Origin: an uncultured Lachnospiraceae bacterium
Lineage (GTDB): Bacteria; Bacillota; Clostridia; Lachnospirales; Lachnospiraceae
Assembly (NCBI GenBank): GCA_910578645.1
Contig: CAJTQI010000001.1
Location: 558,001-622,000, forward strand
DNA length: 64,000 nt
Direction: 5' to 3'
Both the position numbers and the translations under genes were made by a program. Below are positions 18,914 to 27,734 of this stretch, one piece after another (the stretch's first letter is position 1; every line of letters begins with the position of its first letter). A model generated the notes under the pieces. It was given only the letters and a program-made list of their open reading frames with translations, was not told the DNA's origin and did no database searches.

Positions 18914-20836
18914 ATGCGGATTGCCACTTTATTATTCACTTACCACAGAAGCCATCATACAGAACAAGTATTGACATCTCTGAAAAATAATACTGTGTTA
19001 CCAGACAAACTATTTATTTTCCAGGACGGCCTCAAACCGGATGAGGACGATTATGAGTGGAAGAAAGTAAACAAGCTTATCCAAAGGATAGACTGGTGCG
19101 AGAACGAGATTATTGTTTCGGATTATAATAAGGGCTTGGCAGCGTCTATTATATCAGGGGTGAACTATGCCCTGGAAGAATATGATGCTGTTATTGTGTT
19201 GGAAGACGATTGCGTTCCGTCTTCAGGCTATATGCAGTTTATGACGCAAGGATTGGCAAAATATAAGCGAAATAGCAAGGTATATTCTCTTAGCGGGTAT
19301 TGTTGGCCAATCACCATAGAACAGACAGAATATGACGCTTATAGCTGTGGACGGGTCTCTACTTGGGGATGGGGGACATGGAAAGACAGATGGGAGAAGT
19401 TCCATAGAGATAATGATATTATAAAGCGGCTTAAAGCAGACAGAATTAAATCTGAAAATCTGGCGGTATGGGGAAAAGATTTAGAATCCATGCTGTTTGG
19501 AACGATTATAGGGCAGTATGACTCATGGGGGGTATATTGGGCGCTAAATGTTATTGAAAATGAGGGCATATGCATTAATTCGGCCAAGCCTCTGATTAAG
19601 CAAATAGGATGCGATGGAACCGGGACAAATATTTCAAAAATAGACGGACATGAAATTGAAATTGCGAGTGATTTAAATAAGGAGTTCAACTTACCGGATG
19701 AAGTCGCAATTTTAGAAAACACGAAGAAGGCTTTTGCTGATTTACATGGCAGCCATACAGGTTTAAACCATAAGGACGCTTCTAAAGAGAATGTACTGAT
19801 ATACGGATTGGGGAATTTCTATTTCCAGAATGAAAGGGCAGTCTGTGAAAATTACCACATTGAAACCTTTATTGACCAGAGGAAGCATGGCTGGTTCGCA
19901 GGAAAGAAAATTATTAAGTTAAGAGATGTACAGAAATATACATATGATAAAATTATTATTATGATTTGGGATATCCAGGAATGCATTAATATCGCAAAGG
20001 AATTAATATTCCAGGGAATCAGTTATGAACGGCTTCTATTAGGGAACAGTTTATATGGGCGATATAACCAGAATATTGACAGGATTGCTATTTTGCCAGA
20101 CGGTAACCTGTCCGTAACTGCTGATGGCATAACCGTTAAAGTAAGGTCTAAGGATGAGTTTAATAATGCCTATGAAGTCCTGGTGGACCATACATACCAT
20201 TATTTTATAAATAATAACAAAAAAGATATCGTGCTTGATGTGGGCATGAATATAGGAGACGCCTCTTTATATTTCTTGGCTAATCAAAGAGTCGAGAAAG
20301 TATATGCTTTTGAACCCTTTAGGGAAACATTTATGGTTGCCAGAGACAACTTGCGTGAATATCTGGATAAGCCAAGCCGGATTGAAATGCTCCAATATGG
20401 TATCAGCAATGAGAATAGCAAGCGGATGGTAGGGTTTAACTCTAATATGACATGTGGGCAGAGTACATTAGTTGATGTTAGGGAAAGAGCTTATGAATGG
20501 TATAAGAAAGTTGGGTTGGCTAAATCACAGGACGAAAAGGAAGAATTTATAGACGTTAAGGATGCGGCGGAGACATTCATGTCTATCATACAGAAGCACC
20601 CGGAGTGCAATATCGTGCTTAAGATGGATTGTGAGGGGGAAGAGTATGGAATTATAGAGGAACTTTTGGAGAAGGATATTCTCGGGATGATTTCCTTTAT
20701 TATGTTAGAGTGGCATTATAAAGGCAAGCGCAGCCTTTTAGATTGTCTGGAGAAATCGGGGTTTTCTTATTGGTGTAATGATAAGACGAAAGATATGGGA
20801 TTGATATATGCTTATAGAGAAACCATATCAGATTAA
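18914..20836 (+). CDS. GT2-like / Rossmann module / FkbM methyltransferase fusion
   Basis: A 640-residue three-part protein. Residues about 1-250 resemble GT2 glycosyltransferases (L-L-F-T-Y-H-R-S, V-I-V-L-E-D-D-C, and S-T-W-G-W-G-T-W). Residues about 290-395 hold a Rossmann-like module (V-L-I-Y-G-L-G-N-F, then F-I-D-Q). Residues about 435-635 match FkbM-type methyltransferases: V-L-D-V-G-M-N-I-G-D-A-S binds SAM, A-F-E-P-F follows, and K-M-D-C-E-G-E-E is present. This suggests one polypeptide that adds a sugar and methylates it. Confidence 0.82.
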   Translation: MRIATLLFTYHRSHHTEQVLTSLKNNTVLPDKLFIFQDGLKPDEDDYEWKKVNKLIQRIDWCENEIIVSDYNKGLAASIISGVNYALEEYDAVIVLEDDCVPSSGYMQFMTQGLAKYKRNSKVYSLSGYCWPITIEQTEYDAYSCGRVSTWGWGTWKDRWEKFHRDNDIIKRLKADRIKSENLAVWGKDLESMLFGTIIGQYDSWGVYWALNVIENEGICINSAKPLIKQIGCDGTGTNISKIDGHEIEIASDLNKEFNLPDEVAILENTKKAFADLHGSHTGLNHKDASKENVLIYGLGNFYFQNERAVCENYHIETFIDQRKHGWFAGKKIIKLRDVQKYTYDKIIIMIWDIQECINIAKELIFQGISYERLLLGNSLYGRYNQNIDRIAILPDGNLSVTADGITVKVRSKDEFNNAYEVLVDHTYHYFINNNKKDIVLDVGMNIGDASLYFLANQRVEKVYAFEPFRETFMVARDNLREYLDKPSRIEMLQYGISNENSKRMVGFNSNMTCGQSTLVDVRERAYEWYKKVGLAKSQDEKEEFIDVKDAAETFMSIIQKHPECNIVLKMDCEGEEYGIIEELLEKDILGMISFIMLEWHYKGKRSLLDCLEKSGFSYWCNDKTKDMGLIYAYRETISD

Positions 20837-20858
20837 GAAAGAAACTGGAGGACATATC

Positions 20859-23096
20859 TTGCAGGGGAAGCATATCGCAGACATGCCAAAATGGGAATTG
20901 ATAGGCATTGCTTATTTTTTTAACTTTTTTAAAGAATATCAACATATATACATAGAATCAATGCATTATTCTGGACTGCTTGAATTATATAAGAGATGCG
21001 TTCCGGCTATTCCTATTGAAATTTTGGCAGAGGACAGTTTCATAGATGGCAGCCAGAGCATTTTAATATGGGAGAGCGACAGCCACGAGGAGCTTATCTG
21101 TGAGAAGATTAGCTGTGCAGAGCTTTATCAATGCCTGCATGATGAAACCATCCGGTCATTGCAAAGAGGAATTATGGTCAAAAACGACTGGGGGGAGGTA
21201 AAAATAGAAGAGAAAGACCTTACCCATGAATTGGCTGTAGCGTACTTTGACCAGGGAAATGCTACAATTTGCGTAGTGAATGAAAAGCAAGAGTTTTTAT
21301 ATGCGTTATGCCAGGGGGATATGCAAAGAAATTATCTGTTTTCAGATATTCCAAAACGGCATAATTTATTTGTGAATAATTCTGATGATGTGCTGAGAGA
21401 CACAGCATGTATTTTTTATGAGGCGAATCATATTGAGGAGATTCCTGTTTTAGAAAACCAGAAAGTGGTAGCGTCTGCAATTAGGAGACAACGTCGAAAG
21501 CAGGTTTTATGTTGGGAATGGATTGAGGAAGAAACGGTTGCGCAGATTTGGCACAAGGGCGCTAAATTGCTAGTATCGTCATTGAATCCTGGTATACAAG
21601 GGTTTGTGGATAGATTTGTAGGTTTCTATGACATTGAGGCGTTTTGCAGTGAATTGTATGAAAAATATTTGTCAGGTAAATATGAGGCACTGATATATTC
21701 GGAAGAAATATGGGTTAACTCATTGACTCCCAAGTATAATATTAAACGATTATACTTGGATTGTTTAGCTAATGACATGCTAAGATGGTTTGAACAAAAT
21801 CAGATATCATACCATTATTTTTCGATGCCTTGGGGAGGCTCTATATACCGTTTTAATAAACGGTGGGTCAGCCAACCGACCATATCAGGGGATAATATAG
21901 AAATAAACGGCTGCTATTTTCAGAAAGATGTACAGAAAGAGGGATTTCATGTATATGGGGGACGCCGGGTGACAATAGGCGAACCGGATACAGCGGAACA
22001 TACAATTTATGTATATGGCCCATGTATTGCCATAGGCTCCTTTGTTGTGGATGAAGATACAATAGAAAGCAAATTGCAACTGCGCCTTAACGATATGCAT
22101 TTGAATTATAGGGTAGTGAATTGTGGTGGCGGAAACAGTCCGTATGAGGTTGACAATGATATTAACTCTTTTTATATGATGGTGAACACGAAGTTTAAAC
22201 CGGGAGACATGATAGTCCATTTTGGGTCAATCGCATGGCGGAATGCGAAATTGCCTGCCTTAAAGAATTACCATAGTTGTTCTGAGGCATTTAATATGAG
22301 GGATATTCAGCATGAGAAATGTTTTTCTGCCGGTGTAGCTGCACATTTAAATGCGACAGGGAACAGGATTCTGGAACGGTTTGTCTTTTCTAAAATAGAA
22401 AAAGAACTTAAGAATAACATGGCGGAAGATACAGGATTTGTCTCATACAGAGAGGGAGAAAAGCAGGTAGACAATGACAGTTTGAGGGTATGGCTTAAGG
22501 AACTATGTAAGAATAAGACAAATTACGAGAATGTTGGCTGTATTGTCATGAACTGCAATCCTTTTACGAAGGGTCACGCTTATTTAATAGAACAGAGCAG
22601 AAAAGAAGTGGAATATTTATATATTTTTGTTGTGGAAGAGAATCAGTCGGATTTCCCCTTTAAAGAACGCTATGAAATGGTAGTTAAGAACTGCGCCCGT
22701 TGGAATAATGTGAAGGTAATCCCATCGGGGAAATATATTATTTCTTCACTGACCTTTGAGGAATATTTTAATAAGGACAATCTGCAGGAAGAAACTATTT
22801 TTCCGGCGATGGATATACAGATATTTGCTAAATATGTTGCTCCAGCGTTGAACATTACGGTCAGGTTTGTGGGGGAAGAGATAACAGATAAGGTAACCGC
22901 GCAGTATAATAAAGCAATGAAGGAATTGCTTCCTCTGGATGGAATAAAAGTAGTAGAGTATCCGCGGTATGCAGAAGATGGTGAGGTTGTCAGTGCATCT
23001 AAGGTGAGGAAGTGTATTGCGGATAAGGACTGGGGACAATTGAAGAAGTATCTTACAGACGAGACTTACCAGTATGTGATAGGGAAATATAAATAG
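20859..23096 (+). CDS. Second CitC-type nucleotidyltransferase paralogue
   Basis: A 745-residue paralogue of the protein at 4963. I chose TTG 20859 because GGAGG lies seven bases upstream; an in-frame ATG at 20808 has no ribosome site and would overlap the previous gene by 29 bases. A central SGNH-like part contains Y-V-Y-G-P-C-I-A-I-G and V-H-F-G-S. Residues about 559-745 are the CitC-like nucleotidyltransferase: I-V-M-N-C-N-P-F-T-K-G-H-A-Y-L-I-E, F-V-V-E-E, V-P-S-G-like and S-A-S-K-V-R-K. The N-terminal ~350 residues differ from the paralogue. A role in activating or attaching a glycan substituent is inferred. Confidence 0.7.
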   Translation: MQGKHIADMPKWELIGIAYFFNFFKEYQHIYIESMHYSGLLELYKRCVPAIPIEILAEDSFIDGSQSILIWESDSHEELICEKISCAELYQCLHDETIRSLQRGIMVKNDWGEVKIEEKDLTHELAVAYFDQGNATICVVNEKQEFLYALCQGDMQRNYLFSDIPKRHNLFVNNSDDVLRDTACIFYEANHIEEIPVLENQKVVASAIRRQRRKQVLCWEWIEEETVAQIWHKGAKLLVSSLNPGIQGFVDRFVGFYDIEAFCSELYEKYLSGKYEALIYSEEIWVNSLTPKYNIKRLYLDCLANDMLRWFEQNQISYHYFSMPWGGSIYRFNKRWVSQPTISGDNIEINGCYFQKDVQKEGFHVYGGRRVTIGEPDTAEHTIYVYGPCIAIGSFVVDEDTIESKLQLRLNDMHLNYRVVNCGGGNSPYEVDNDINSFYMMVNTKFKPGDMIVHFGSIAWRNAKLPALKNYHSCSEAFNMRDIQHEKCFSAGVAAHLNATGNRILERFVFSKIEKELKNNMAEDTGFVSYREGEKQVDNDSLRVWLKELCKNKTNYENVGCIVMNCNPFTKGHAYLIEQSRKEVEYLYIFVVEENQSDFPFKERYEMVVKNCARWNNVKVIPSGKYIISSLTFEEYFNKDNLQEETIFPAMDIQIFAKYVAPALNITVRFVGEEITDKVTAQYNKAMKELLPLDGIKVVEYPRYAEDGEVVSASKVRKCIADKDWGQLKKYLTDETYQYVIGKYK

Positions 23097-23133
23097 AACA
23101 GTGCATTGATATTAGTTAAAGGTATATGAAAAA

Positions 23134-24675
23134 ATGGGTGAAGATAGACGATTACAACCAATGAAAATTGCTTTTTTCCAGGATTTACCCTGGGGGCTTG
23201 GGGGAGCGGGAACGTTATTGCTGAAACAGGCTTTATTGATGTCTGAAGTGTATAATGTGGTAGTTGTTATCCCTGCCGACAATCAGGGGGTTCCGAACCA
23301 GGAGTATGTGAAGCGATGTGAACAGTATCATCTCCCATATGTATGTATCCGGTATGTGTCTGCTTTTAATTTTTTAAAGCTTGAAAATTTCCACGGCGCT
23401 ATGGAAAGTGCGGCTTCCATTGAAGAGTTTGCTAGGAAGGAAGGAATTACCTTTTTCCACAGCGTCCAAGTCAATCTGGCGGTGGAATATGTGTCCAGGA
23501 AATTGATGATTCCCCATTTGATGAATAGCTACCAACTGCGGGAGGAAGAGTTTAAGTTCTGCCCGGGTAATATATATACGCACTATCATTTAAGCGATTC
23601 TTTGTTATATTCGGACCGTTGGTGCAGGCAGTTGGGTATGGAATCCAGGTGTTCCAGACCGGTGGCATTATTGGACGAAATAAGGAAAAAGAAAGCCTAT
23701 CCACAGAACGGTATAAGAATATTAATGTTGGGAGTTGTTTGCAATAAGAAAAACCAATTGACGGCCATCAAGGCAGTGGAGAAATGTATTGGACAATTTC
23801 AAATAAAATTGGACATTGCAGGCGGGTTGGACGGGCAGTATGCAGAAGAATGCAAAAGGTACGTTGCGGAACGCGGATTAGGTGATGTTGTGACGTTCCA
23901 TGGATTTGTGAGCGATATAACATCGCTTTTGGAGAGCAGTGATTGCCTGTTATGTACAAGTGATGACGAGTCTTTTCCGTCTTCCATCGTGGAAGCGGTA
24001 ACATATGACCTGACGATTATATCAACGCCTGTTGCCGGGGTACCGGAAGTTTTCCGCGACCAGGAGAACTGTTTTCTCAGCAAGGATTTCTCGGAAGCAG
24101 GAATCAGTGAAAGCATCATGAAGTGTCTGGAATATTATAAAAATGGGGAAATATACAGAATCCATGAAAAAGAGCAGGAGACTTGGCGTAAAAATTTTGC
24201 ACCTGATGTGGTAAGGGAGCAAATTGATGCTTATTATAAAGATATTGTGAAGAATCCTGTGTTTGGCAGCATGGAGCCCTTTGCTGCTTTAGCGGAGGAG
24301 GTCAGAAAGACGGAAGAGCTGCTGGCCGGAATAGACGATAACGGAGAGAAATGGATTTATGGAAAGACCCTATATTATTCAATTCTAAGAAAACATTTAT
24401 CTAGAGGCAGGATTTATATCTGGGGTGCAGGTAGCAGGGGGAAAGTGTCATATGCGATTCTCAGGCGGATATGTCCGGAATTGGAAATTGCTGCGTTTAT
24501 TGATTCCTATAAAGAGGGTATGTACTGCGGTCTTCCAGTGATAAAAGCAGATAATGCCCCTATTGAAGAAAATAGTTTTTATGGAATTAGCTTTGCAAGG
24601 GGGTATGATGAGGTTATGCTGTACCTTGAGAGGCGGGGGCTAACATATGGCAGGCAGATATTATACATACCTTAA
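23134..24675 (+). CDS. GT4 glycosyltransferase with C-terminal Rossmann module
   Basis: A 513-residue protein. Residues about 10-390 are a GT4-type glycosyltransferase with W-G-L-G-G-A-G-T near the start, G-V-V-C-N-K-K-N-Q, F-H-G-F-V, and D-E-S-F-P-S-S-I-V-E-A. Residues about 425-513 add a Rossmann-like module: I-Y-I-W-G-A-G-S-R-G-K, F-I-D-S-Y and G-L-P-V-I. An ATG at 23161 (M-K-I-A-F-F) is an alternative start; neither has a strong ribosome site. Confidence 0.82.
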   Translation: MGEDRRLQPMKIAFFQDLPWGLGGAGTLLLKQALLMSEVYNVVVVIPADNQGVPNQEYVKRCEQYHLPYVCIRYVSAFNFLKLENFHGAMESAASIEEFARKEGITFFHSVQVNLAVEYVSRKLMIPHLMNSYQLREEEFKFCPGNIYTHYHLSDSLLYSDRWCRQLGMESRCSRPVALLDEIRKKKAYPQNGIRILMLGVVCNKKNQLTAIKAVEKCIGQFQIKLDIAGGLDGQYAEECKRYVAERGLGDVVTFHGFVSDITSLLESSDCLLCTSDDESFPSSIVEAVTYDLTIISTPVAGVPEVFRDQENCFLSKDFSEAGISESIMKCLEYYKNGEIYRIHEKEQETWRKNFAPDVVREQIDAYYKDIVKNPVFGSMEPFAALAEEVRKTEELLAGIDDNGEKWIYGKTLYYSILRKHLSRGRIYIWGAGSRGKVSYAILRRICPELEIAAFIDSYKEGMYCGLPVIKADNAPIEENSFYGISFARGYDEVMLYLERRGLTYGRQILYIP

Positions 24676-24838
24676 CATAACGTCTTGAAATTATCTGTCA
24701 AAAGTTCTGGCGCATTTCCCCAGGGCTTTTTAGAAATTTCCGCACTAGTTTAAAATGCCTGAGGATTTGCACAGAAGCTTGCAAGGCAGAGTCTGGCCAT
24801 GGTGAAATATGATGCAGGAGAAAGCGGGGAGAAAATAT

Positions 24839-27595
24839 ATGCTGCGTTTTGTGGGGGAAAACACGGTAAAACAGAGTAAGAACATAAAGGTTGATATAGC
24901 AGAACAGCATTTAACGTTTGACGAAAAGATATGGCGGACGGCAAAAGAATATTATAAACAGATAGGGTATTGTGACTCCACAAAGGTGCGGCTTATTCCG
25001 ATTGGGAATGCGGAAGGGGGGTTAGTCTGTTATGGATGGCAGGATGGAGAAGCAAACAGGGAACTCCGTATGCTGAAAGAGTTGAACAGAGAGCAGAATA
25101 TTCTGCAGTTTGGGGATATTTTCCCTGATATCAAAGAAGTCATAGTATGGGGCTGTAACGAACTGGCCTATCATTTTGTCAAGTATCTGGAAAGCCTGCG
25201 TATTCCTGTGTCCGTGGGAGGGAAGTATTGGGAACATTTTGGATATCAGAGTATCTGTGCTATTGATTTTGAAGAAAACGGCATAATGATTATCCGTGCA
25301 GAACGGATATTAGAAAATAAAAGTGATTTATTTCAGAGAATAATCAGGAGTGCTTCACCGGAATTTGAGTGTATAGATAAAATTTATGAGAATAACATCC
25401 TTGCAGGAAATATCAAGGATATTAAGAATGATGGAGGCATCACATGGCTTCTTGACCAATTAAGGGATAAAGATATTGTGCTGTTGGAAACTGATGCGAG
25501 AGCACAGGATGTGTATGATTTTCTTTATGCGCATGGTATTGATATTCAATGCTTTACGACATACGAGACGGATGAGCAAGCCCCAGGGCAGCTATTAGGG
25601 AAAAGGGTAGAGCCGATTGATAAGGTTCTGCGTAACGGAAATAACGCTGTCCTGATTGATGTTCACAGTAAAAACAGTATGTGGGGAAATGCGAATGTGG
25701 AGTTATTTGATTATTACGGGTATACAAGAAATGAAAATTTTTTTGTATTTAGCGATTATACAGAAGTTCCCCACAGTAACCTGCTCCATGTGTTAAAAGG
25801 AAAAAGCCTGTTTTTGACAGGAGATGAGAGGCTTTGTAAGATTTTAGCAGAATATCTTGAGGAGGTGGAACAGGGGGATATTGAATTGCAGTATGCTGAA
25901 GTAATTAGAGAGGGAATGCTGCGAGAAAAAGATATTCCTTTTTTTGTATATTTATGGTATGGTCAGGGTGCTTCGGATAGGAAAGCGCGGATACTTGGTG
26001 AATATTTAACCCAAGTGCCATATATGGATTATTTTTCAAGGATTGTGGTTTTTGAAAACATTGACCAATATAGAACAGGATATTCAAGCAGATATTGTGA
26101 AAATGGACTGAGGCCCAAAGGTATATTAATCAACGATTCACATAGCCACTGCGGAAATGTCTTTCTGAAGGGAATTATGGATGGACATCCAGATATATTA
26201 TTGCTGCAGTATAGTATGTTTAGCAATAATATATTTACTTATTGTATTCGATTGTCAATTGAAAAATCGGAAAATATATTAAGTGTTTTCCAGTCTATGC
26301 TGAAAGCAGAGATGGGAGAAGATGAATTTCTGATGTGTTTTCCATATTGGGGTAGATTTAAGCGAAGAATGGAAAAATGGCTTTTGCTACGGGAGAAATT
26401 TACTTCACAGGAATTATTTGTGATTTTTCATGCGGCATTTACAGAAATGGCGTATGATAAAGAAATTGCAGATATGTCGCAGAAGGTGATTTATGTTGAC
26501 CCGCACTGGATTCACCCAAGAGAAAGACTCCCGTTCGTGAAATGGCTCGAAGACGAGACGATAAATGGGCAAATCATTACAATCCGCAGAGATGGTATTG
26601 CATGGCTGTGCTCGCGCACAGGATTTGCAAAATGTAGAATCGAAAGTCTTAAATTAGCCGGTAGTATTGTAAAGTGGATGGTTCAGGACATTATAAGTGT
26701 CGGCGTAAAACAGGATGATTTACAATACTATGAAAAGTTTGAGGTGCGTTTTGAAGACCTTAAATTACATCCTAAGGAAGAGCTGTCAAAAATATGCGGG
26801 CTAATGAAAATTCCATGGTCGGATTCTATGCTGCATACTACATATGAAGGAAAAACAAGCAGCATGGGAGCAATCAAGGATTTTGATTTGAAGCCGGTTT
26901 TTAATAAACATGAAGATGAGTGGTCGGAGTTTGACCGTTTCAGACTTTTTTTAATTAGTAGCCTGTATCAGAAAAAATATGGATATTCCTATGAAGACTG
27001 TACAAAATTTTCGAGAACAGAGCTGTGGGAGCTGTTTTTAAAGGAATTTCGTTTTCAACAAGAACTACAATTTAATTCCATAGAGGAGAGGGCAATTTAT
27101 TATTTATGGGCATATGAGTCCATTAGATGGAAGCTGTGGGAAAACAGAAAGCATATAATCATGGACGATATTAAATCTGTGTTTAAGCCGATAGAGATAG
27201 GAAAGCCAGAAGAGCAATGTAAGAAAGAGTTGAAGGCGGAGCAACGGGAACAGATAAGGGCAAATAGAAAATATTTTGTGGAGTTAATTAAGCGAAAGGA
27301 AAAGATGGTTATATACGGACTAGGCGCAGACGGTGTTGCATTATGGGAGTGCCTGGATGAAATGTGCCGGTTAAATCTTGTACTTTGTGACAAGAAAGCA
27401 AAAGATGAAATATATTATTTTCAGGGGCGACAGGTAGTCGGTCCAAAAGAACTATGCATGAGATATAAGGACTATGAAATACTGATTACCTCCAGTCGGT
27501 TTTACAGGGAGATTTATAAGGAACTGATAGATATGGGGATTGATGCAGACAGAATTATCTGCAATAAAATACCGTTCTATGAGGAAGATGAATGA
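24839..27595 (+). CDS. Large sulfotransferase-like protein with Rossmann modules
   Basis: A 918-residue protein. ATG 24839 has GGGGAG seven bases upstream; ATG 24809 is an alternative. Residues about 90-400 look like tandem Rossmann-like modules (V-I-V-W-G-C-N-E, I-V-L-L-E-T-D, S-L-F-L-T-G-D). Residues about 420-740 resemble a PAPS sulfotransferase: S-H-S-H-C-G-N-V-F-L-K-G-I near G-H-P-D-I fits the 5'-phosphosulfate loop region, I-I-T-I-R-R-D-G fits the 3'-phosphate-binding segment, and V-R-F-E-D-L-K-L-H-P plus L-S-K-I-C-G-L-M follow as usual. The loop lacks the common S-G-T-T residues. Residues about 820-918 are another Rossmann module. cysC and sat lie 3.5-5 kb downstream, which supports sulfation. 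Confidence 0.68.
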   Translation: MLRFVGENTVKQSKNIKVDIAEQHLTFDEKIWRTAKEYYKQIGYCDSTKVRLIPIGNAEGGLVCYGWQDGEANRELRMLKELNREQNILQFGDIFPDIKEVIVWGCNELAYHFVKYLESLRIPVSVGGKYWEHFGYQSICAIDFEENGIMIIRAERILENKSDLFQRIIRSASPEFECIDKIYENNILAGNIKDIKNDGGITWLLDQLRDKDIVLLETDARAQDVYDFLYAHGIDIQCFTTYETDEQAPGQLLGKRVEPIDKVLRNGNNAVLIDVHSKNSMWGNANVELFDYYGYTRNENFFVFSDYTEVPHSNLLHVLKGKSLFLTGDERLCKILAEYLEEVEQGDIELQYAEVIREGMLREKDIPFFVYLWYGQGASDRKARILGEYLTQVPYMDYFSRIVVFENIDQYRTGYSSRYCENGLRPKGILINDSHSHCGNVFLKGIMDGHPDILLLQYSMFSNNIFTYCIRLSIEKSENILSVFQSMLKAEMGEDEFLMCFPYWGRFKRRMEKWLLLREKFTSQELFVIFHAAFTEMAYDKEIADMSQKVIYVDPHWIHPRERLPFVKWLEDETINGQIITIRRDGIAWLCSRTGFAKCRIESLKLAGSIVKWMVQDIISVGVKQDDLQYYEKFEVRFEDLKLHPKEELSKICGLMKIPWSDSMLHTTYEGKTSSMGAIKDFDLKPVFNKHEDEWSEFDRFRLFLISSLYQKKYGYSYEDCTKFSRTELWELFLKEFRFQQELQFNSIEERAIYYLWAYESIRWKLWENRKHIIMDDIKSVFKPIEIGKPEEQCKKELKAEQREQIRANRKYFVELIKRKEKMVIYGLGADGVALWECLDEMCRLNLVLCDKKAKDEIYYFQGRQVVGPKELCMRYKDYEILITSSRFYREIYKELIDMGIDADRIICNKIPFYEEDE

Positions 27596-27641
27596 TAAAG
27601 CTTAGAAGATGGGCTGAGACATTTAGCAATATTTTAGGCAC

Positions 27642-27667
27642 ATCACAATGTCCATTGGCATTGTGAT
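27642..27667. repeat. Perfect inverted repeat upstream of the interrupted gene
   Basis: ATCACAATG and CATTGTGAT form a 9-base perfect inverted repeat around an 8-base spacer, in the 139-base gap before the sulfatase-fold gene. No T-run follows, so it is not a normal terminator. It could be an operator or an mRNA hairpin. Confidence 0.55.
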
Positions 27668-27734
27668 ATGAGTGAGAAAAGCAGGAACTGTTTTTCATAA
27701 GTTTATTAATTTCTATTAACGAAGGAATTAAAAC

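Noticed and set aside
27642..27667. Terminator
   Set aside because: The perfect repeat has no following T-run.
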